Part shown: piece after piece, positions 9,049 to 18,870 of the stretch
Layout: each line of letters opens with the position of its first letter
Numbering within the stretch: position 1 is the stretch's first letter
Assembly: GCF_014861365.1 (NCBI RefSeq)
Contig: NZ_RRYW01000001.1
Coordinates: forward strand, 38,514 to 102,513
From: Psychrobacter sp. FME6
GTDB lineage: Bacteria > Pseudomonadota > Gammaproteobacteria > Pseudomonadales > Moraxellaceae
Length of the DNA: 64,000 nucleotides
Direction: 5' to 3'
Made by a program: the position numbers and the translations under genes
The notes under the pieces: model-generated
Database searches by the model: none
Told to the model about the DNA's origin: nothing
The model's input: the letters and a program-made list of their open reading frames with translations, nothing else

Positions 9049-10470
9049 ATGTCAGAGCAAAAGCTAGATAGCCATCTACCTGATGATGGCAATGAGTATT
9101 TATTTACCGATACCTTTCCGAAGGGCACAGGTAAAGGGTTGATCGTTGTTGCCGTTGCAGCGATTATTAGTATGATCATCTACAACGTATTACCGTTCGA
9201 TATCAATGCCAATAAAGGCTTGGCGATGTTGTTCTTTATCGGCGTGTTGTGGCTAACGGAAGCAGTACATGTGACCATCACCGCGCTCTTAGTGGTCGTG
9301 GTTGGTGCATTGATTGGCATTCCAGAGTTTGATGCCAAAATAGGCTTGCAGAGCTTTGCCAGTCCGACGATTTATTTATTCTTTGGTGGTTTTGCTCTGG
9401 CAGCGGCGTTGCACGTGCAGCAATTAGACAAGAAAATTGCCCTAAAAATACTATCGATGTCAGGCGGCAAGCTAGGCACGGCGGTATTTTTGATATTTGG
9501 GGTGACAGCGTTTTTGTCAATGTGGATATCGAACACTGCCACAGCGGCTATGATGTTGCCGTTAGCACTCGGTATCTTGACCCAAGTTGACCGTGAAAAA
9601 GATCGCGGCACTTTTGTGTTTGTACTACTGGGTATTGCTTACTCAGCAAGTCTTGGTGGCTTAGGAACTATCGTTGGTTCACCGCCCAACGCCATCGCTG
9701 CAAAAGCGCTTAATATCGCTTTTGTTGATTGGATGAAGTTTGGTGTACCGATGATGTTGGTGTTACTACCATTATTGCTCGGTGCGATGTATCTGTTCCT
9801 AAAGCCCAACCTAAATCGTAAAATTGTCATGGTTGAAGACGAGCCTATCGCTTGGAATAAACCGCGTGTGGTGACGATTATCGTCTTTATTATCACCGCA
9901 TTAAGCTGGATATTTTCTAAAAAAATTGGTGCCGCGCTTGATATTACTGATACTGATGCGATTATTGCCTTATCAGCCGCAGCGGCAGTAGTCAGTCTGG
10001 GTTTGGTGTCATGGAAACAGGTCTCTGATAACACCGATTGGGGCGTACTCATGTTATTCGGTGGCGGTATTGCGCTATCGACGGTTTTAAAGGTATCAGG
10101 AGCTTCCTTGGTACTTGGTGAGACGGTGGCCAATGCATTATCATCTGCACCACTCATCATTGTGATGATTGCCATATCGGCATTTATTATATTTTTGACG
10201 GAGTTTGCTTCTAATACGGCTTCTGCTGCACTATTGGTGCCAGTGTTCGCCGCGATTGCTGAACAAATGGGATTGCCACATGAGGTGTTGGTATTGGTCA
10301 TCGGTATCGGTGCGTCGTGTGCCTTTATGCTACCCGTTGCCACACCGCCAAACGCCATTGTGTTTGGTACTGGGCTCATTAAGCAGTCAGAGATGATCCG
10401 TACAGGTGTCATTTTGAATATTATTGCCACAGTTGTAGTAGGGCTGTGGGCGTATTTCTTCTTAATATAG
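9049..10470 (+). CDS. SLC13/DASS-family sodium-coupled anion symporter
   Basis: An inner-membrane importer of dicarboxylates or sulfate, driven by sodium. The 473 residues form about eleven hydrophobic segments after a 25-residue polar N-terminus. Both signature SNT motifs that form the sodium and substrate sites are present: SNTATAAMM near residue 160 and SNTASAALL near residue 387. Each is followed by a Pro-rich re-entrant piece (GSPPNAIA and ATPPNAIVFG). This two-fold repeat is diagnostic for the DASS fold. Neighbours do not reveal the substrate. It is monocistronic with a clear terminator. Confidence 0.88.
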   Translation: MSEQKLDSHLPDDGNEYLFTDTFPKGTGKGLIVVAVAAIISMIIYNVLPFDINANKGLAMLFFIGVLWLTEAVHVTITALLVVVVGALIGIPEFDAKIGLQSFASPTIYLFFGGFALAAALHVQQLDKKIALKILSMSGGKLGTAVFLIFGVTAFLSMWISNTATAAMMLPLALGILTQVDREKDRGTFVFVLLGIAYSASLGGLGTIVGSPPNAIAAKALNIAFVDWMKFGVPMMLVLLPLLLGAMYLFLKPNLNRKIVMVEDEPIAWNKPRVVTIIVFIITALSWIFSKKIGAALDITDTDAIIALSAAAAVVSLGLVSWKQVSDNTDWGVLMLFGGGIALSTVLKVSGASLVLGETVANALSSAPLIIVMIAISAFIIFLTEFASNTASAALLVPVFAAIAEQMGLPHEVLVLVIGIGASCAFMLPVATPPNAIVFGTGLIKQSEMIRTGVILNIIATVVVGLWAYFFLI

Positions 10471-10501
10471 CTTAGCAACCCCAATAGTTGTGATTAACAA
10501 T

Positions 10502-10539
10502 AACCCGATATTTAAGTGATCCTTGAATATCGGGTTTTT
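10502..10539 (+). terminator. Terminator of the SLC13 gene
   Basis: An 11-bp stem AACCCGATATT/AATATCGGGTT followed by TTT, 32 bases after the stop. Confidence 0.85.
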
Positions 10540-10622
10540 CATTTACTAATAACTATAATGCCTGTATAAAAGACGTATCGTTTGTTATCTTGCAGCTATG
10601 AGCACTCGAATCGGCTTTAGCA

Positions 10623-10779
10623 ATATAGGCAATTCTAAATAAAATAGATACGTTGGCAAGTTGGTAACCACGTGCTACTGTTATAAATTTTTCTTATTTG
10701 CGGTTCGCAAGCGTGACAGAGGCTACGAAAAATCTACTCCAGTAGCACTCGCATTGGTTTTAAAGTGAATCAGCCATAG
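10623..10779 (-). repeat. Dispersed palindromic repeat, copy A
   Basis: A member of the long-palindrome family (see copies B, C, D), in reverse orientation. Inner arms GTGCTACTG (10672-10680) and CAGTAGCAC (10739-10747) are exactly complementary. The centre shares GACAGAGGCT with the other copies in reverse complement but differs on the other half. Its outer end, read on the minus strand, is TGATTCACTTTAAAACC, also seen in fragments E and F. Confidence 0.75.
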
Positions 10780-10814
10780 TAAGTAACGTCATCTCATTAA
10801 ACGGATTTAATAAA

Positions 10815-11834
10815 TTGGCACAATGGCTCGTAAAAGCAATCATTTATTTACTCATCGCTATGATGGCGCTACTGGTTGCTCTCGTAGCCTTTTATTGGGC
10901 GCCTGATCGTAGCGTGGCTGAACTCAAGCAATGGCAATTGCCTAACAGCGAGTTTATAGACGTGCAAGGGATGCAGGCTCATGTTGTACGGTCAGATAAA
11001 TGTGATGTGTATCGTAGCCAAACCACAATCGATAAAGCAGTTAACACTGGAGCATCGCTACCGGAAGCGTTGGTTTTATTACATGGGACATCAGCAAGTT
11101 TGCATACGTGGCAAGGCTGGACGAAAGCATTAAGTGCTAACTATTGTGTCGTTAGTATGGATTTGCCTGGTTTTGGTTTAACAGGCCCATATACCGATGC
11201 GACGACAAAGTATAGTAGCGCTAATTACGCTAAATTTGTCATGCAAGTGCTCGATCATCTCAACCTAAATCAAGTGACAAAAGTGACATTGGCAGGTAAT
11301 TCTTTAGGGGGTAAAGTCGCTTGGCGTACAGCGGCTCTATATCCTGAGCGCATTGATAAACTGATCCTAGTTGATGCCGTTGGCTATCCAGCGACGCCCA
11401 AGCAGGTGCCAATGGGCTTTAAACTAGCGAAATATCCAGCGTTGACGCCTATTTTAACCCGGATACTGCCGCGAGATGTGGTCAAAAAAAGTGTGCTAAG
11501 TGTGTATGCTGATGATAGCAAAGTCGATGAAGCGTTGGTTGATCGATATTATGATTTGACGCTGCGCCAAGGCAACCGCCAAGCATTGAATCGTCGTCTA
11601 CAAGAGACAGATAGTACCAGTAACCAAGCGCAAATAAAAAAGTTGAATTTGCCAACCTTAATCATTTGGGGCGTACAAGATGATTTGATTCCCGTCGAAA
11701 ATGCGACGCTTTTTCATAAAGATATTGCCAATAGTCAGCTTAAGATATTTGATAATTTAGGGCATGTGCCACATGAAGAGGATCCTATCGCCACTGTTAA
11801 CGTGGTCAAAGACTTTTTAGCACAAACCGAGTAG
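10815..11834 (+). CDS. Membrane-anchored alpha/beta hydrolase
   Basis: A hydrolase of unknown substrate (esterase or lipase-like). The 339 residues begin with one hydrophobic helix (about 6-28), probably an inner-membrane anchor with the enzyme outside. The alpha/beta-hydrolase fold follows: oxyanion-hole LLHGTSAS near residue 91, nucleophile elbow GNSLGG near 161, the acid in WGVQDDLIP near 286 and the catalytic His in LGHVPHEEDP near 318. All three catalytic positions are present. The start is a TTG; the nearby ATG at 10823 is out of frame and no good ribosome site is seen, so the start is uncertain. Confidence 0.82.
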   Translation: MAQWLVKAIIYLLIAMMALLVALVAFYWAPDRSVAELKQWQLPNSEFIDVQGMQAHVVRSDKCDVYRSQTTIDKAVNTGASLPEALVLLHGTSASLHTWQGWTKALSANYCVVSMDLPGFGLTGPYTDATTKYSSANYAKFVMQVLDHLNLNQVTKVTLAGNSLGGKVAWRTAALYPERIDKLILVDAVGYPATPKQVPMGFKLAKYPALTPILTRILPRDVVKKSVLSVYADDSKVDEALVDRYYDLTLRQGNRQALNRRLQETDSTSNQAQIKKLNLPTLIIWGVQDDLIPVENATLFHKDIANSQLKIFDNLGHVPHEEDPIATVNVVKDFLAQTE

Positions 11835-11916
11835 GGTTGTCGACTATTGATAGTAATTTTTTATGGCAGCTATGTCGGTTATCTAAGTATTAACAATCTA
11901 AGGAAGGGGTTATAGT

Positions 11917-12243
11917 ATGGCTTTAAATATGTATTACAAAAACGGCATGATTCGTAAAATACACTGCCAAATCACTGATGATTTAGTGCCCACCCTTTAT
12001 CAGGTTCATGATAGTGCTAAGTTTCCACAATTAACGTGGCTAATCGATAATCTGTATGAAAATCCGCAGATTCAACCTGCTATCGCTCGCGCATTAGCTG
12101 ATGAGATGGTAGCGTTTGAGACCTTAATACTTTCGCTGCATCTGCCTTTTCCTAGGATACCTCTAAAAAATATGCAGACTTTCTTTACTGGAGCTGCTAC
12201 TAGTCAACAGGTTGTATTCGTTCAAAGTGAGCACACATCCTAG
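11917..12243 (+). CDS. Conserved-looking protein of unknown function
   Basis: A 108-residue soluble protein with no signal peptide or membrane segment, unrecognised. It begins MALNMYYKNGMIRK, has mixed helix-prone segments and no Cys-rich or catalytic motif. A strong AAGGAAGGGG ribosome site precedes the ATG, which supports a real gene. It lies 82 bases after the hydrolase on the same strand, possibly co-transcribed, and converges on the gene at 12251. Confidence 0.65.
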   Translation: MALNMYYKNGMIRKIHCQITDDLVPTLYQVHDSAKFPQLTWLIDNLYENPQIQPAIARALADEMVAFETLILSLHLPFPRIPLKNMQTFFTGAATSQQVVFVQSEHTS

Positions 12244-12250
12244 TCTTTTC

Positions 12251-12763
12251 TTAATGGTCTGCGCAATATTGGCCATATTGCGATAGGCTATAATCGTTAA
12301 TATTTTTACTATCGCACCAGACCTGTCTTAATGCTGGCAATTGCATTATGTCTATCTGTCTATGAAAACCTTGCGCGTTAAGCTGTCTATAATTATGGCC
12401 TCGCTCTAGTATACCGTTTGAGTATAAAGAAAAACTAGCAACCATGGTTTCAGTGTGGCTGTATAGCTTGACAGAGACAGCATTTATACTTTCTTTACCG
12501 CCTATATTCTCACGCCATTTTCCATAACTTTGGCTATTGATATCATTGGTGATGGCTTCGACGGTTTTAGGATGATGCTTTATAGTATAAACCTTAGTAT
12601 CGTTGGAATAAGGGTATTTGATTTCAACTTTAATGATGTGTTGATAAATTGCTCTTTGGGTTAGTACTACTTGGTTTGATAAAGAGTATACAACGCATAC
12701 TAAAACAATAAATCCAATAACAATGGGTATCGACTTTATAGCCAACCTATTTAATTTAGACAT
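12251..12763 (-). CDS. Single-pass membrane protein of unknown function
   Basis: 170 residues: a short basic N-terminus, one hydrophobic helix (about residues 11-29), then a polar domain probably facing the periplasm. Two Cys near the C-terminus (WCDSKN and QYCADH) could pair in a disulfide. GAAGG precedes the ATG at a good distance. I do not recognise the family. The region is AT-rich compared with hrpA next to it. Confidence 0.65.
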   Translation of the reverse strand: MSKLNRLAIKSIPIVIGFIVLVCVVYSLSNQVVLTQRAIYQHIIKVEIKYPYSNDTKVYTIKHHPKTVEAITNDINSQSYGKWRENIGGKESINAVSVKLYSHTETMVASFSLYSNGILERGHNYRQLNAQGFHRQIDIMQLPALRQVWCDSKNINDYSLSQYGQYCADH

Positions 12764-12962
12764 ATAAAACCTTCTTTATGATATAAGTCTTATTGAATTG
12801 ATGGTTTCTTCAATAGAGTATGATTTAAGCATATCGATCAAAGTCAGTAATAGTGTATCAGATGATTTTATATATCGGACGCTAACGTCGGTATTAGAAA
12901 CACCACAACCAACTTGAATCACTGCCAAATTACCCCCATAATCTAGTCACTTCCAAATAATA

Positions 12963-12975
12963 AATAGCCTAAGTA
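12963..12975 (+). repeat. 13-mer motif AATAGCCTAAGTA, copy 1
   Basis: Exact copy of a short dispersed motif, ending three bases before the hrpA start codon. Other copies are at 20958, 26755 and 39600, with a variant at 39671. Confidence 0.7.
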
Positions 12976-12978
12976 AAT

Positions 12979-15900
12979 ATGCCCAATACTTCTAAGAATG
13001 CCTCAGAAATGCCTACTGAAAACAAAACTAATGAACTAAGCTCCGATGAAATAAGTAAAGTAGCAACCCCAAATAACGATGACTCAAATATCATGGCAAA
13101 CAATGATAAAGCGCAAGCGCAAACGCAAACTAAGGTCGCTACTGATTTACCCGTTCTTGCCAAAGATAGTTATTATTTAAGCCGTCTGGAGCGTGAATTG
13201 GCTCGTGCTGCTGTGGCAAAAAATAAAAAACCGAATGCTAAGACTGATAACGGCGATAATAATAAAGCAGACGATGTGCTGACTAAAAAACGGGCGCAAT
13301 ATGACAAAATAAAAACCCGTTCACAGCAAGCGGTACAGGCACGTATAGATAGTATTCCGAATGATTTACCAGCCAAATTAAACCTTGATTTGCCGGTTAG
13401 TCAACGTGCTGAGGATTTAATCCAAGCGATTACCGACAACCAAATCATTATCGTAGCGGGTGAGACAGGCTCTGGTAAAACCACGCAGTTGCCAAAGCTT
13501 GCGATGCTGGCAGGTCGCGGTATTACTGGGCAAATAGGGCATACGCAGCCGCGAAGACTGGCGGCAAGAAGTGTATCGAATCGAATTGCGGAAGAGTTGG
13601 GTGAGCAGTTAGGCAATACCGTTAGTTTCAAGATTCGCTTTAATGAGCAGGGCACAGCGCAGTCTGTCGTTAAGTTGATGACCGATGGTATTTTACTGGC
13701 TGAATTGGGTCATGACAGGTTTCTCAGTAAATACGACACTATTATCATCGATGAAGCGCATGAGCGTAGTTTAAACATCGACTTTATTATGGGTTATCTC
13801 AAGAAGCTCCTGCCCAAGCGTCCTGATTTAAAAGTGATTATTACCTCGGCAACGCTTGATACCAAGCGTTTTAGCGAATACTTTAGTCGTTATGATAATA
13901 AGCTAAAACGGCAAGTTCCTGCACCTATCTTTAATGTCGAAGGGCGCAGCTTTCCTGTAGAAGTGCGTTATCGTCCGTTGACTGATGAGCCGGTGACCAG
14001 CTCTGATGATGATAGCTATGATGACTTTGAAGATAATTTACCGCGTGCGGTGGTTGCTGCGGTAGATGAGTGTTTTAGTGATGCGCAAAACAAAGGTCAT
14101 GCCGACCAAGCCGATATCTTGATATTTGCTGCCACTGAAGCGGAGATTCGTGAGACGCAAGAAATACTTGTGCGTCACGGGCCCAAGCATACCGAAGTAT
14201 TGCCATTATTTGCACGTCAAACTTATGAAGAACAGCAGCGTATTTTTCAACCCTCGGGTCGAGGTCGGCGTATCGTTATCGCCACCAACGTAGCTGAGAC
14301 TGCGCTGACCGTACCTGGTATTCGCTATGTGATTGATTTGGGTTTTGCGCGGATTTCGCGTTATTCTTATCGTTCACGTGTCCAGCGTTTACCAATTGAA
14401 GCCATCTCACAAGCCGCCGCCAATCAGCGTAAGGGTCGTTGTGGTCGCGTGGCGCCCGGTGTTTGTATTCGACTCTATAGTGAGGAAGACTTTAGCGGTC
14501 GTCCAGAATTCACCGAGCCGGAAATTCTGCGTACTAATTTAGCGTCAGTCATTTTGCAGATGGCAAACCTGCGCTTAGGCAGTGTCGATGATTTTGCGTT
14601 TATCGAGCCACCTGATAGCCGCTTGGTCACGGATGGTCATAAATTACTTGATGAGCTAGGCGCGATTACGTCCAAAAACGCAACCACGTCTACCAAGTCA
14701 AAACCTGCAAAAGGTTTGGATCATCTACGACTGACAGCAACCGGTCAAAAGATGGCGCGTATGCCAATCGACCCAAGGCTAGCGCGCATGCTGGTCGCTG
14801 GTTCTGATTTCGACTGTATTCGCGAAATGCTAATCGTTGTTGCCGCGCTTGCGGTACAAGACCCGCGCGAACGTCCCGCTAATAAGCGCCAGCAAGCTGA
14901 CCAAAAGCATGCTGAATTTCGCCAAGATGATTCTGACTTTTTATTCTATTTAAGTCTGTGGAAGGCGCTGTTTGAAAAAGATGAAAACGGCAATAAGCTG
15001 TCGGGCAATCAGCGTAGACAGTTTGCTAAGAAAAACTACCTCAGTTTTCCGCGCGTGCGTGAGTGGCATCAAACGCATCGTCAGCTGGTACAAATGGTCA
15101 CTGAGCTTAATCTAACGGATGCTAGTGATTCAAAAAGTGCTGCTAAAAATAGCTCAACAAAAAATACCACCAGCGACCCGACAGCGATTGAAGATGAAGC
15201 GCTTAAAGCGGTTAAATACGCCAATTTACACCGTGCCTTGCTAACCGGTTTATTGTCTATTATTGCCCATAAAACCGAAAATCGCGGTGAGTACTTAGCG
15301 GCTCGTCAGCAAAAAACCAAGATATTCCCAGCCAGCACCGTATTTAAGCAGATACCGCCGTGGGTGATGGCATTTGAGATGGTCGAAACATCACAAGTCT
15401 TTATGCGTACCGTTGCCAAGATTGAACCTGAATGGATTATTTCTGCCGCGGGTAACTTATTAAAATATCACTATTTTGAACCACATTGGTCGAAAAAGAC
15501 GGGGCGGGTTAAAGCCTACGCCCAAATCAGCTTATTTGGTCTGATTATTATCAGTAAGCAGTTGGCCAACTATGAGCAAGTTAACTTAATAGAGTCACGA
15601 GAAATCTTTATTCGTGATGGTCTAGTGACCGGTAATCTGGGTCGCCAAGCGCCTTTTTTACAGCATAATATGGATAAGGTTGCCGACATTGAACGTATTG
15701 AAGATAAGTTACGTCGGCGTGATTTATTGGTCGATGAAGAATCACTGTATCAGTTTTATGATAAAAAAATCCCTGAGCATATTGCCAGCCGTAAAACGTT
15801 TGAAGATTGGCGTGCCGAGGTTGAAAAAACCGATACTAAGTATTTATTCTTTACCGATGAAGACGTCCTCAACAGCCAAGCACCCACTACAGGCGACTTT

Positions 15901-17280
15901 CCAGAAGTTTGGAGACTGGGTGACTTAAAGCTACCGTTACGCTATGTTTTTGACCCTGCCAGCGATGATGATGGGGTCACTATTCGTGTACCGCTTGTTG
16001 CTTTGCCGCAGCTTGATGCAATTGAGCTATTATGGGGTGTACCTGGCTGGCGTTTTGAGCTAGTATTACAGTTACTAAAATCTTTACCAAAAGACATTCG
16101 CCGTCAGATTGTACCGATTCCTGACACTGCCGATAGCTTGTTTGATGAATTGCAGCCCGCTGGTGAACAAGGATTACTAAAACAGCTTTGCCAAGCACTT
16201 AATCGCCGTGGCATCATGTCAGTGACACCTGATAATTTTAACCCGTCTACTATCGATCGCTATCTACAGCCACAAATCTGCGTGGTCGATGATAAAAACC
16301 GTATCATCGAAAAAGGACGCGACCTACAAACGCTACAAATTCGCCATGCCTCTGAAACTCGCCAAGCCGTGAATGAACAACAAGGCGCTCATACAGAATT
16401 CCCTGAGCATTTTGCTTTTAGTAAGAACCATCATAGTGCAGGCGTAGTAATGAAGCAGTTTGCCGCTTTGGTCGCTGATGAGGCAGGCGAGGCAGTATCT
16501 ATCCATCAATACACTGATGTCAATGCTGCATTGCAGGCGCACCGTAATGGGGTGCTGACTTTAATGAAAGGTAAGCTTGGCGCGAAGAAAAAGCAGCTAA
16601 CCAGTCAGGTGGATAAAATATTTAAATTGGCGTTTGCCCCGCTTGGCGATATGGAAAAGCTCAAAACCATCATTATAGATGCAACGTTAGATGCAGCACT
16701 AGAAGAACACTATGTGTTATTCGACCATACTACAGACTTACCTGAAAGCGCCGATAACATTGCGATTGGACTCAGTGAAGAGCTGCCATTTACTCCTGAA
16801 GAATACAATCAAACGCTTGATGTGGTATTAACTAACTTCTTGTTAATCGGTCAAACAGTCATAAAAACGCTCAAAAACGTTTATACTCGTTGGCAACGTA
16901 TCCGCCAGAGTTTGCTGATGCTCGATCGTGAGATATTCGGCGAGTCTATTGAAGATATCGAAGATCAATTAGAAGATTTACATTTGGCTGATTTTGTCTA
17001 CCGTATGGATTACAGTCATTGGCAACAGTATCCGCGCTACCTAGAGGCGTTGGAAGTTCGTATAGAACGCCTCGAGCACAATATCGAAGCTGATCTTGAT
17101 GGCGTCTATGCCCTTGACTTACATATGGAGCGCCTAGCTGGACGCGCCAATGATAAAGCCATTAGCGACTATCGCTGGATGGTAGAAGAATATCGCATTC
17201 AACTGTTCGCCCAACCGATGAAAACCCGTATGGCCGTATCACCCAAACGTCTTAGTAAAATGTGGGATAAGACGACTTGA
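12979..17280 (+). CDS. hrpA: ATP-dependent RNA helicase HrpA
   Basis: A very large DEAH-box RNA helicase of the cytosol; in E. coli HrpA resolves stalled or collided ribosomes. The 1433 residues start with about 150 charged, low-complexity residues. The helicase core follows: Walker A GETGSGKTT near 160, DEAHERS near 258, SAT near 291, and motif VI QRKGRCGR near 482. Then come the HA2/OB regions and the long C-terminal DUF3418 domain, which distinguishes HrpA from shorter HrpB. It is somewhat longer than the E. coli protein (about 1300), mostly through the N-terminal extension and polar inserts. It is a single-gene unit; the start has no strong ribosome site. Confidence 0.95.
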   Translation: MPNTSKNASEMPTENKTNELSSDEISKVATPNNDDSNIMANNDKAQAQTQTKVATDLPVLAKDSYYLSRLERELARAAVAKNKKPNAKTDNGDNNKADDVLTKKRAQYDKIKTRSQQAVQARIDSIPNDLPAKLNLDLPVSQRAEDLIQAITDNQIIIVAGETGSGKTTQLPKLAMLAGRGITGQIGHTQPRRLAARSVSNRIAEELGEQLGNTVSFKIRFNEQGTAQSVVKLMTDGILLAELGHDRFLSKYDTIIIDEAHERSLNIDFIMGYLKKLLPKRPDLKVIITSATLDTKRFSEYFSRYDNKLKRQVPAPIFNVEGRSFPVEVRYRPLTDEPVTSSDDDSYDDFEDNLPRAVVAAVDECFSDAQNKGHADQADILIFAATEAEIRETQEILVRHGPKHTEVLPLFARQTYEEQQRIFQPSGRGRRIVIATNVAETALTVPGIRYVIDLGFARISRYSYRSRVQRLPIEAISQAAANQRKGRCGRVAPGVCIRLYSEEDFSGRPEFTEPEILRTNLASVILQMANLRLGSVDDFAFIEPPDSRLVTDGHKLLDELGAITSKNATTSTKSKPAKGLDHLRLTATGQKMARMPIDPRLARMLVAGSDFDCIREMLIVVAALAVQDPRERPANKRQQADQKHAEFRQDDSDFLFYLSLWKALFEKDENGNKLSGNQRRQFAKKNYLSFPRVREWHQTHRQLVQMVTELNLTDASDSKSAAKNSSTKNTTSDPTAIEDEALKAVKYANLHRALLTGLLSIIAHKTENRGEYLAARQQKTKIFPASTVFKQIPPWVMAFEMVETSQVFMRTVAKIEPEWIISAAGNLLKYHYFEPHWSKKTGRVKAYAQISLFGLIIISKQLANYEQVNLIESREIFIRDGLVTGNLGRQAPFLQHNMDKVADIERIEDKLRRRDLLVDEESLYQFYDKKIPEHIASRKTFEDWRAEVEKTDTKYLFFTDEDVLNSQAPTTGDFPEVWRLGDLKLPLRYVFDPASDDDGVTIRVPLVALPQLDAIELLWGVPGWRFELVLQLLKSLPKDIRRQIVPIPDTADSLFDELQPAGEQGLLKQLCQALNRRGIMSVTPDNFNPSTIDRYLQPQICVVDDKNRIIEKGRDLQTLQIRHASETRQAVNEQQGAHTEFPEHFAFSKNHHSAGVVMKQFAALVADEAGEAVSIHQYTDVNAALQAHRNGVLTLMKGKLGAKKKQLTSQVDKIFKLAFAPLGDMEKLKTIIIDATLDAALEEHYVLFDHTTDLPESADNIAIGLSEELPFTPEEYNQTLDVVLTNFLLIGQTVIKTLKNVYTRWQRIRQSLLMLDREIFGESIEDIEDQLEDLHLADFVYRMDYSHWQQYPRYLEALEVRIERLEHNIEADLDGVYALDLHMERLAGRANDKAISDYRWMVEEYRIQLFAQPMKTRMAVSPKRLSKMWDKTT

Positions 17281-17680
17281 TGAGGCGTGGTGTTCTAATC
17301 ATCGTCTGTACATAGAGTTGATTCACTTTAAAACCGACACAGTAAGTGCTATTGGCTATAAATTTATCTCTTTTTTCAGTTCTTATCGCCGTTTTGCTTT
17401 TAATAGCTTAATTCTTGATTACCCTGTCTTTAGTTGTTCAGCTTTTAGTTATCACGATTAAAAGCTGACATTTGATTAAGCAGCTCATCTAGTTATTTTA
17501 TACACTATCATGATATTGGCTGGTAGCTTATACCTAGCAGCCTTTCCTAAAATGATAAATATTGAAGAAGTCGCTAGGCATTGGCTTTTCTTCAATGCTT
17601 TTATCAACCATGGACATCTCTTTATTTATCAAAAAGTGCCGTAAAGCCACGTCCTTCTATGGGGTGGATGTAAGGCATAA
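17281..17680. other. Intergenic region between hrpA and the cynX remnant
   Basis: No gene is supported. It contains repeat fragment E (17312-17374), a 10-bp inverted repeat TCAGCTTTTA/TAAAAGCTGA (17438-17468) without a T-run, and ATTGAAGAA/TTCTTCAAT near 17560-17600. The missing N-terminus of the transporter pseudogene should have been here. Confidence 0.55.
17312..17374 (+). repeat. Palindromic repeat family, left-end fragment E
   Basis: Contains TTGATTCACTTTAAAACC and, further in, AGTGCTA, matching the left arm of copy A in the same order. The central core and right arm are missing, so this is a truncated copy. Confidence 0.6.
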
Positions 17681-18275
17681 ATAATACTAAATTCTGCGCT
17701 TATTGTGTTACCTATGTTATGTACGGGTATGTTTCCTCTATTGCTGCCTTGGATTGGTCGACGACTCAGCGAGAGCGCATGGATATCTAGTAGATTATTT
17801 GCCATTGCCTCAGCAAGCTTGTGGCGTCTATGGCTAGATACCAGTTGGGCTTTGATTGCCAGCGCGCTAATAGGCGGTACTATCATCGAATCGCTTAGAT
17901 CGCCGCCCGTGGTTATTTTTTGCTATAGGCATTCAGGTTATCGGTTTTATAGGGTTAATGCTGATGCCAGCATCACTACTTATTCTTTGGGTCGCTATGA
18001 TTGGTTGTGGACTTGGTGCTTGTTTTTCACTGACATTGACCGTGGCGCTTGATCACTTATCAGATCCTAAGTTGGCTGGCGCATTGACAGCATTTGTACA
18101 AGGTATTGGCTTTATTATTACCGCAATTATTCCGTACTTTGCCGGATTTTTGCGTCAGTGGTCGGGTAGTTTTCAGTCAGTTTGGCTGATGTTACTTATC
18201 ACACTGGTGAGCATGCTGATCGTCACTATGAGATTTGCTCCTCAAAATTATGCAAAGGTAATGAATTATTCATAA
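17681..18275 (+). pseudogene. Decayed CynX-type MFS transporter
   Basis: Remnant of a cyanate transporter-like (CynX/NimT) major facilitator. Two pieces in different frames align with separate parts of E. coli CynX as I remember it. The first, about 17681-17880 (LPMLCTGMFP to SALIGG), resembles residues near 45-105. The second, about 17900-18275 (RRPWLFF, then VALDHLSDPKLAG and FVQGIGFIITA), resembles the last 130 residues. The first 40 or so residues and about 140 central residues are gone, and the frame changes at the join, with a stop at 17835 in the second frame. The protein cannot be made intact. Exact breakpoints need an alignment. Confidence 0.75.
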
Positions 18276-18295
18276 AACTAAATCAAGGATTGAAA

Positions 18296-18799
18296 ATGGA
18301 AAATATAGCTATGGATGGCATATGCAATCACAAAGTTCATGAAAATTATGTAGAAAAAGTCTCGTTACTAACGGGTGAGATGGCACAGAAGATAGCAAAT
18401 GCTGCTTTTTTGGCCGCACAAAATTATCGGTTAATGGTGTCGATTACGGTTGTTGATCGCTCAGGACAGACGCTGGCTTTTTTAAGGGACCATCGAGCAG
18501 GGGTACATACTATCCGCTCTAGTTATAAAAAAGCTTACACTGCTAACTCACAAAAAAGAGAAACAGCAGTGATTGGTAAAGGGGTTAAAGACGGCACGAT
18601 TCCTGAAGATATAAGATACTTAGATGAAAACATACTAATAATGGATGGTGGTATACCTATTTCTATAGATGGTGTTGTGGTTGGCGGTATTGGTGTAGGC
18701 GGCGCTCATGGTAGTGAGGATGTTCAAATTGCTAAAGCAGGATTGAAGGCTTTAGAGACGACGGGTTGGACTCAGCTTAAAAAAACCGAACTGTCATAA
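18296..18799 (+). CDS. GlcG/HbpS-family heme-binding-like protein
   Basis: A 167-residue protein of the GlcG/HbpS (DUF336) family, whose members bind heme or act as small-molecule accessory proteins. Family pattern: helical [11 protein letters not shown] near residue 38, [21 protein letters not shown] near residues 49-69, and the glycine-rich close [25 protein letters not shown] near 119-145. The frame is open to 18182, but the ATG at 18296 follows AAGGATTG and avoids overlapping the pseudogene, so I use it. No signal peptide is seen. It sits 20 bases after the cynX remnant and may be a survivor of that operon. Confidence 0.8.
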   Translation: MENIAMDGICNHKVHENYVEKVSLLTGEMAQKIANAAFLAAQNYRLMVSITVVDRSGQTLAFLRDHRAGVHTIRSSYKKAYTANSQKRETAVIGKGVKDGTIPEDIRYLDENILIMDGGIPISIDGVVVGGIGVGGAHGSEDVQIAKAGLKALETTGWTQLKKTELS

Positions 18800-18814
18800 T
18801 GGTTTTTACTGCAC

Positions 18815-18853
18815 AAAAAAGGCTGGATTAGCAATCGCTAATCCAGCCTTTTT
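18815..18853. terminator. Bidirectional terminator between the GlcG-like gene and aspA
   Basis: A 17-bp stem (AAAAAGGCTGGATTAGC with its complement) and 4-base loop, flanked by A and T runs, between convergent genes. Confidence 0.9.
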
Positions 18854-18870
18854 ATTGAGTTGCAGACAAA

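Noticed and set aside
9639..10484. 281-residue open frame on the minus strand
   Set aside because: It lies opposite the intact SLC13 gene, has low-complexity composition, and lacks a ribosome site. It is the shadow of the membrane-protein codons.
17629..17886. 85-residue minus-strand frame
   Set aside because: It lies opposite the cynX remnant, and no start signal supports it.
18182..18295. N-terminal extension of the GlcG-like protein
   Set aside because: The 38 extra residues overlap the pseudogene and lack a ribosome site; 18296 has one.
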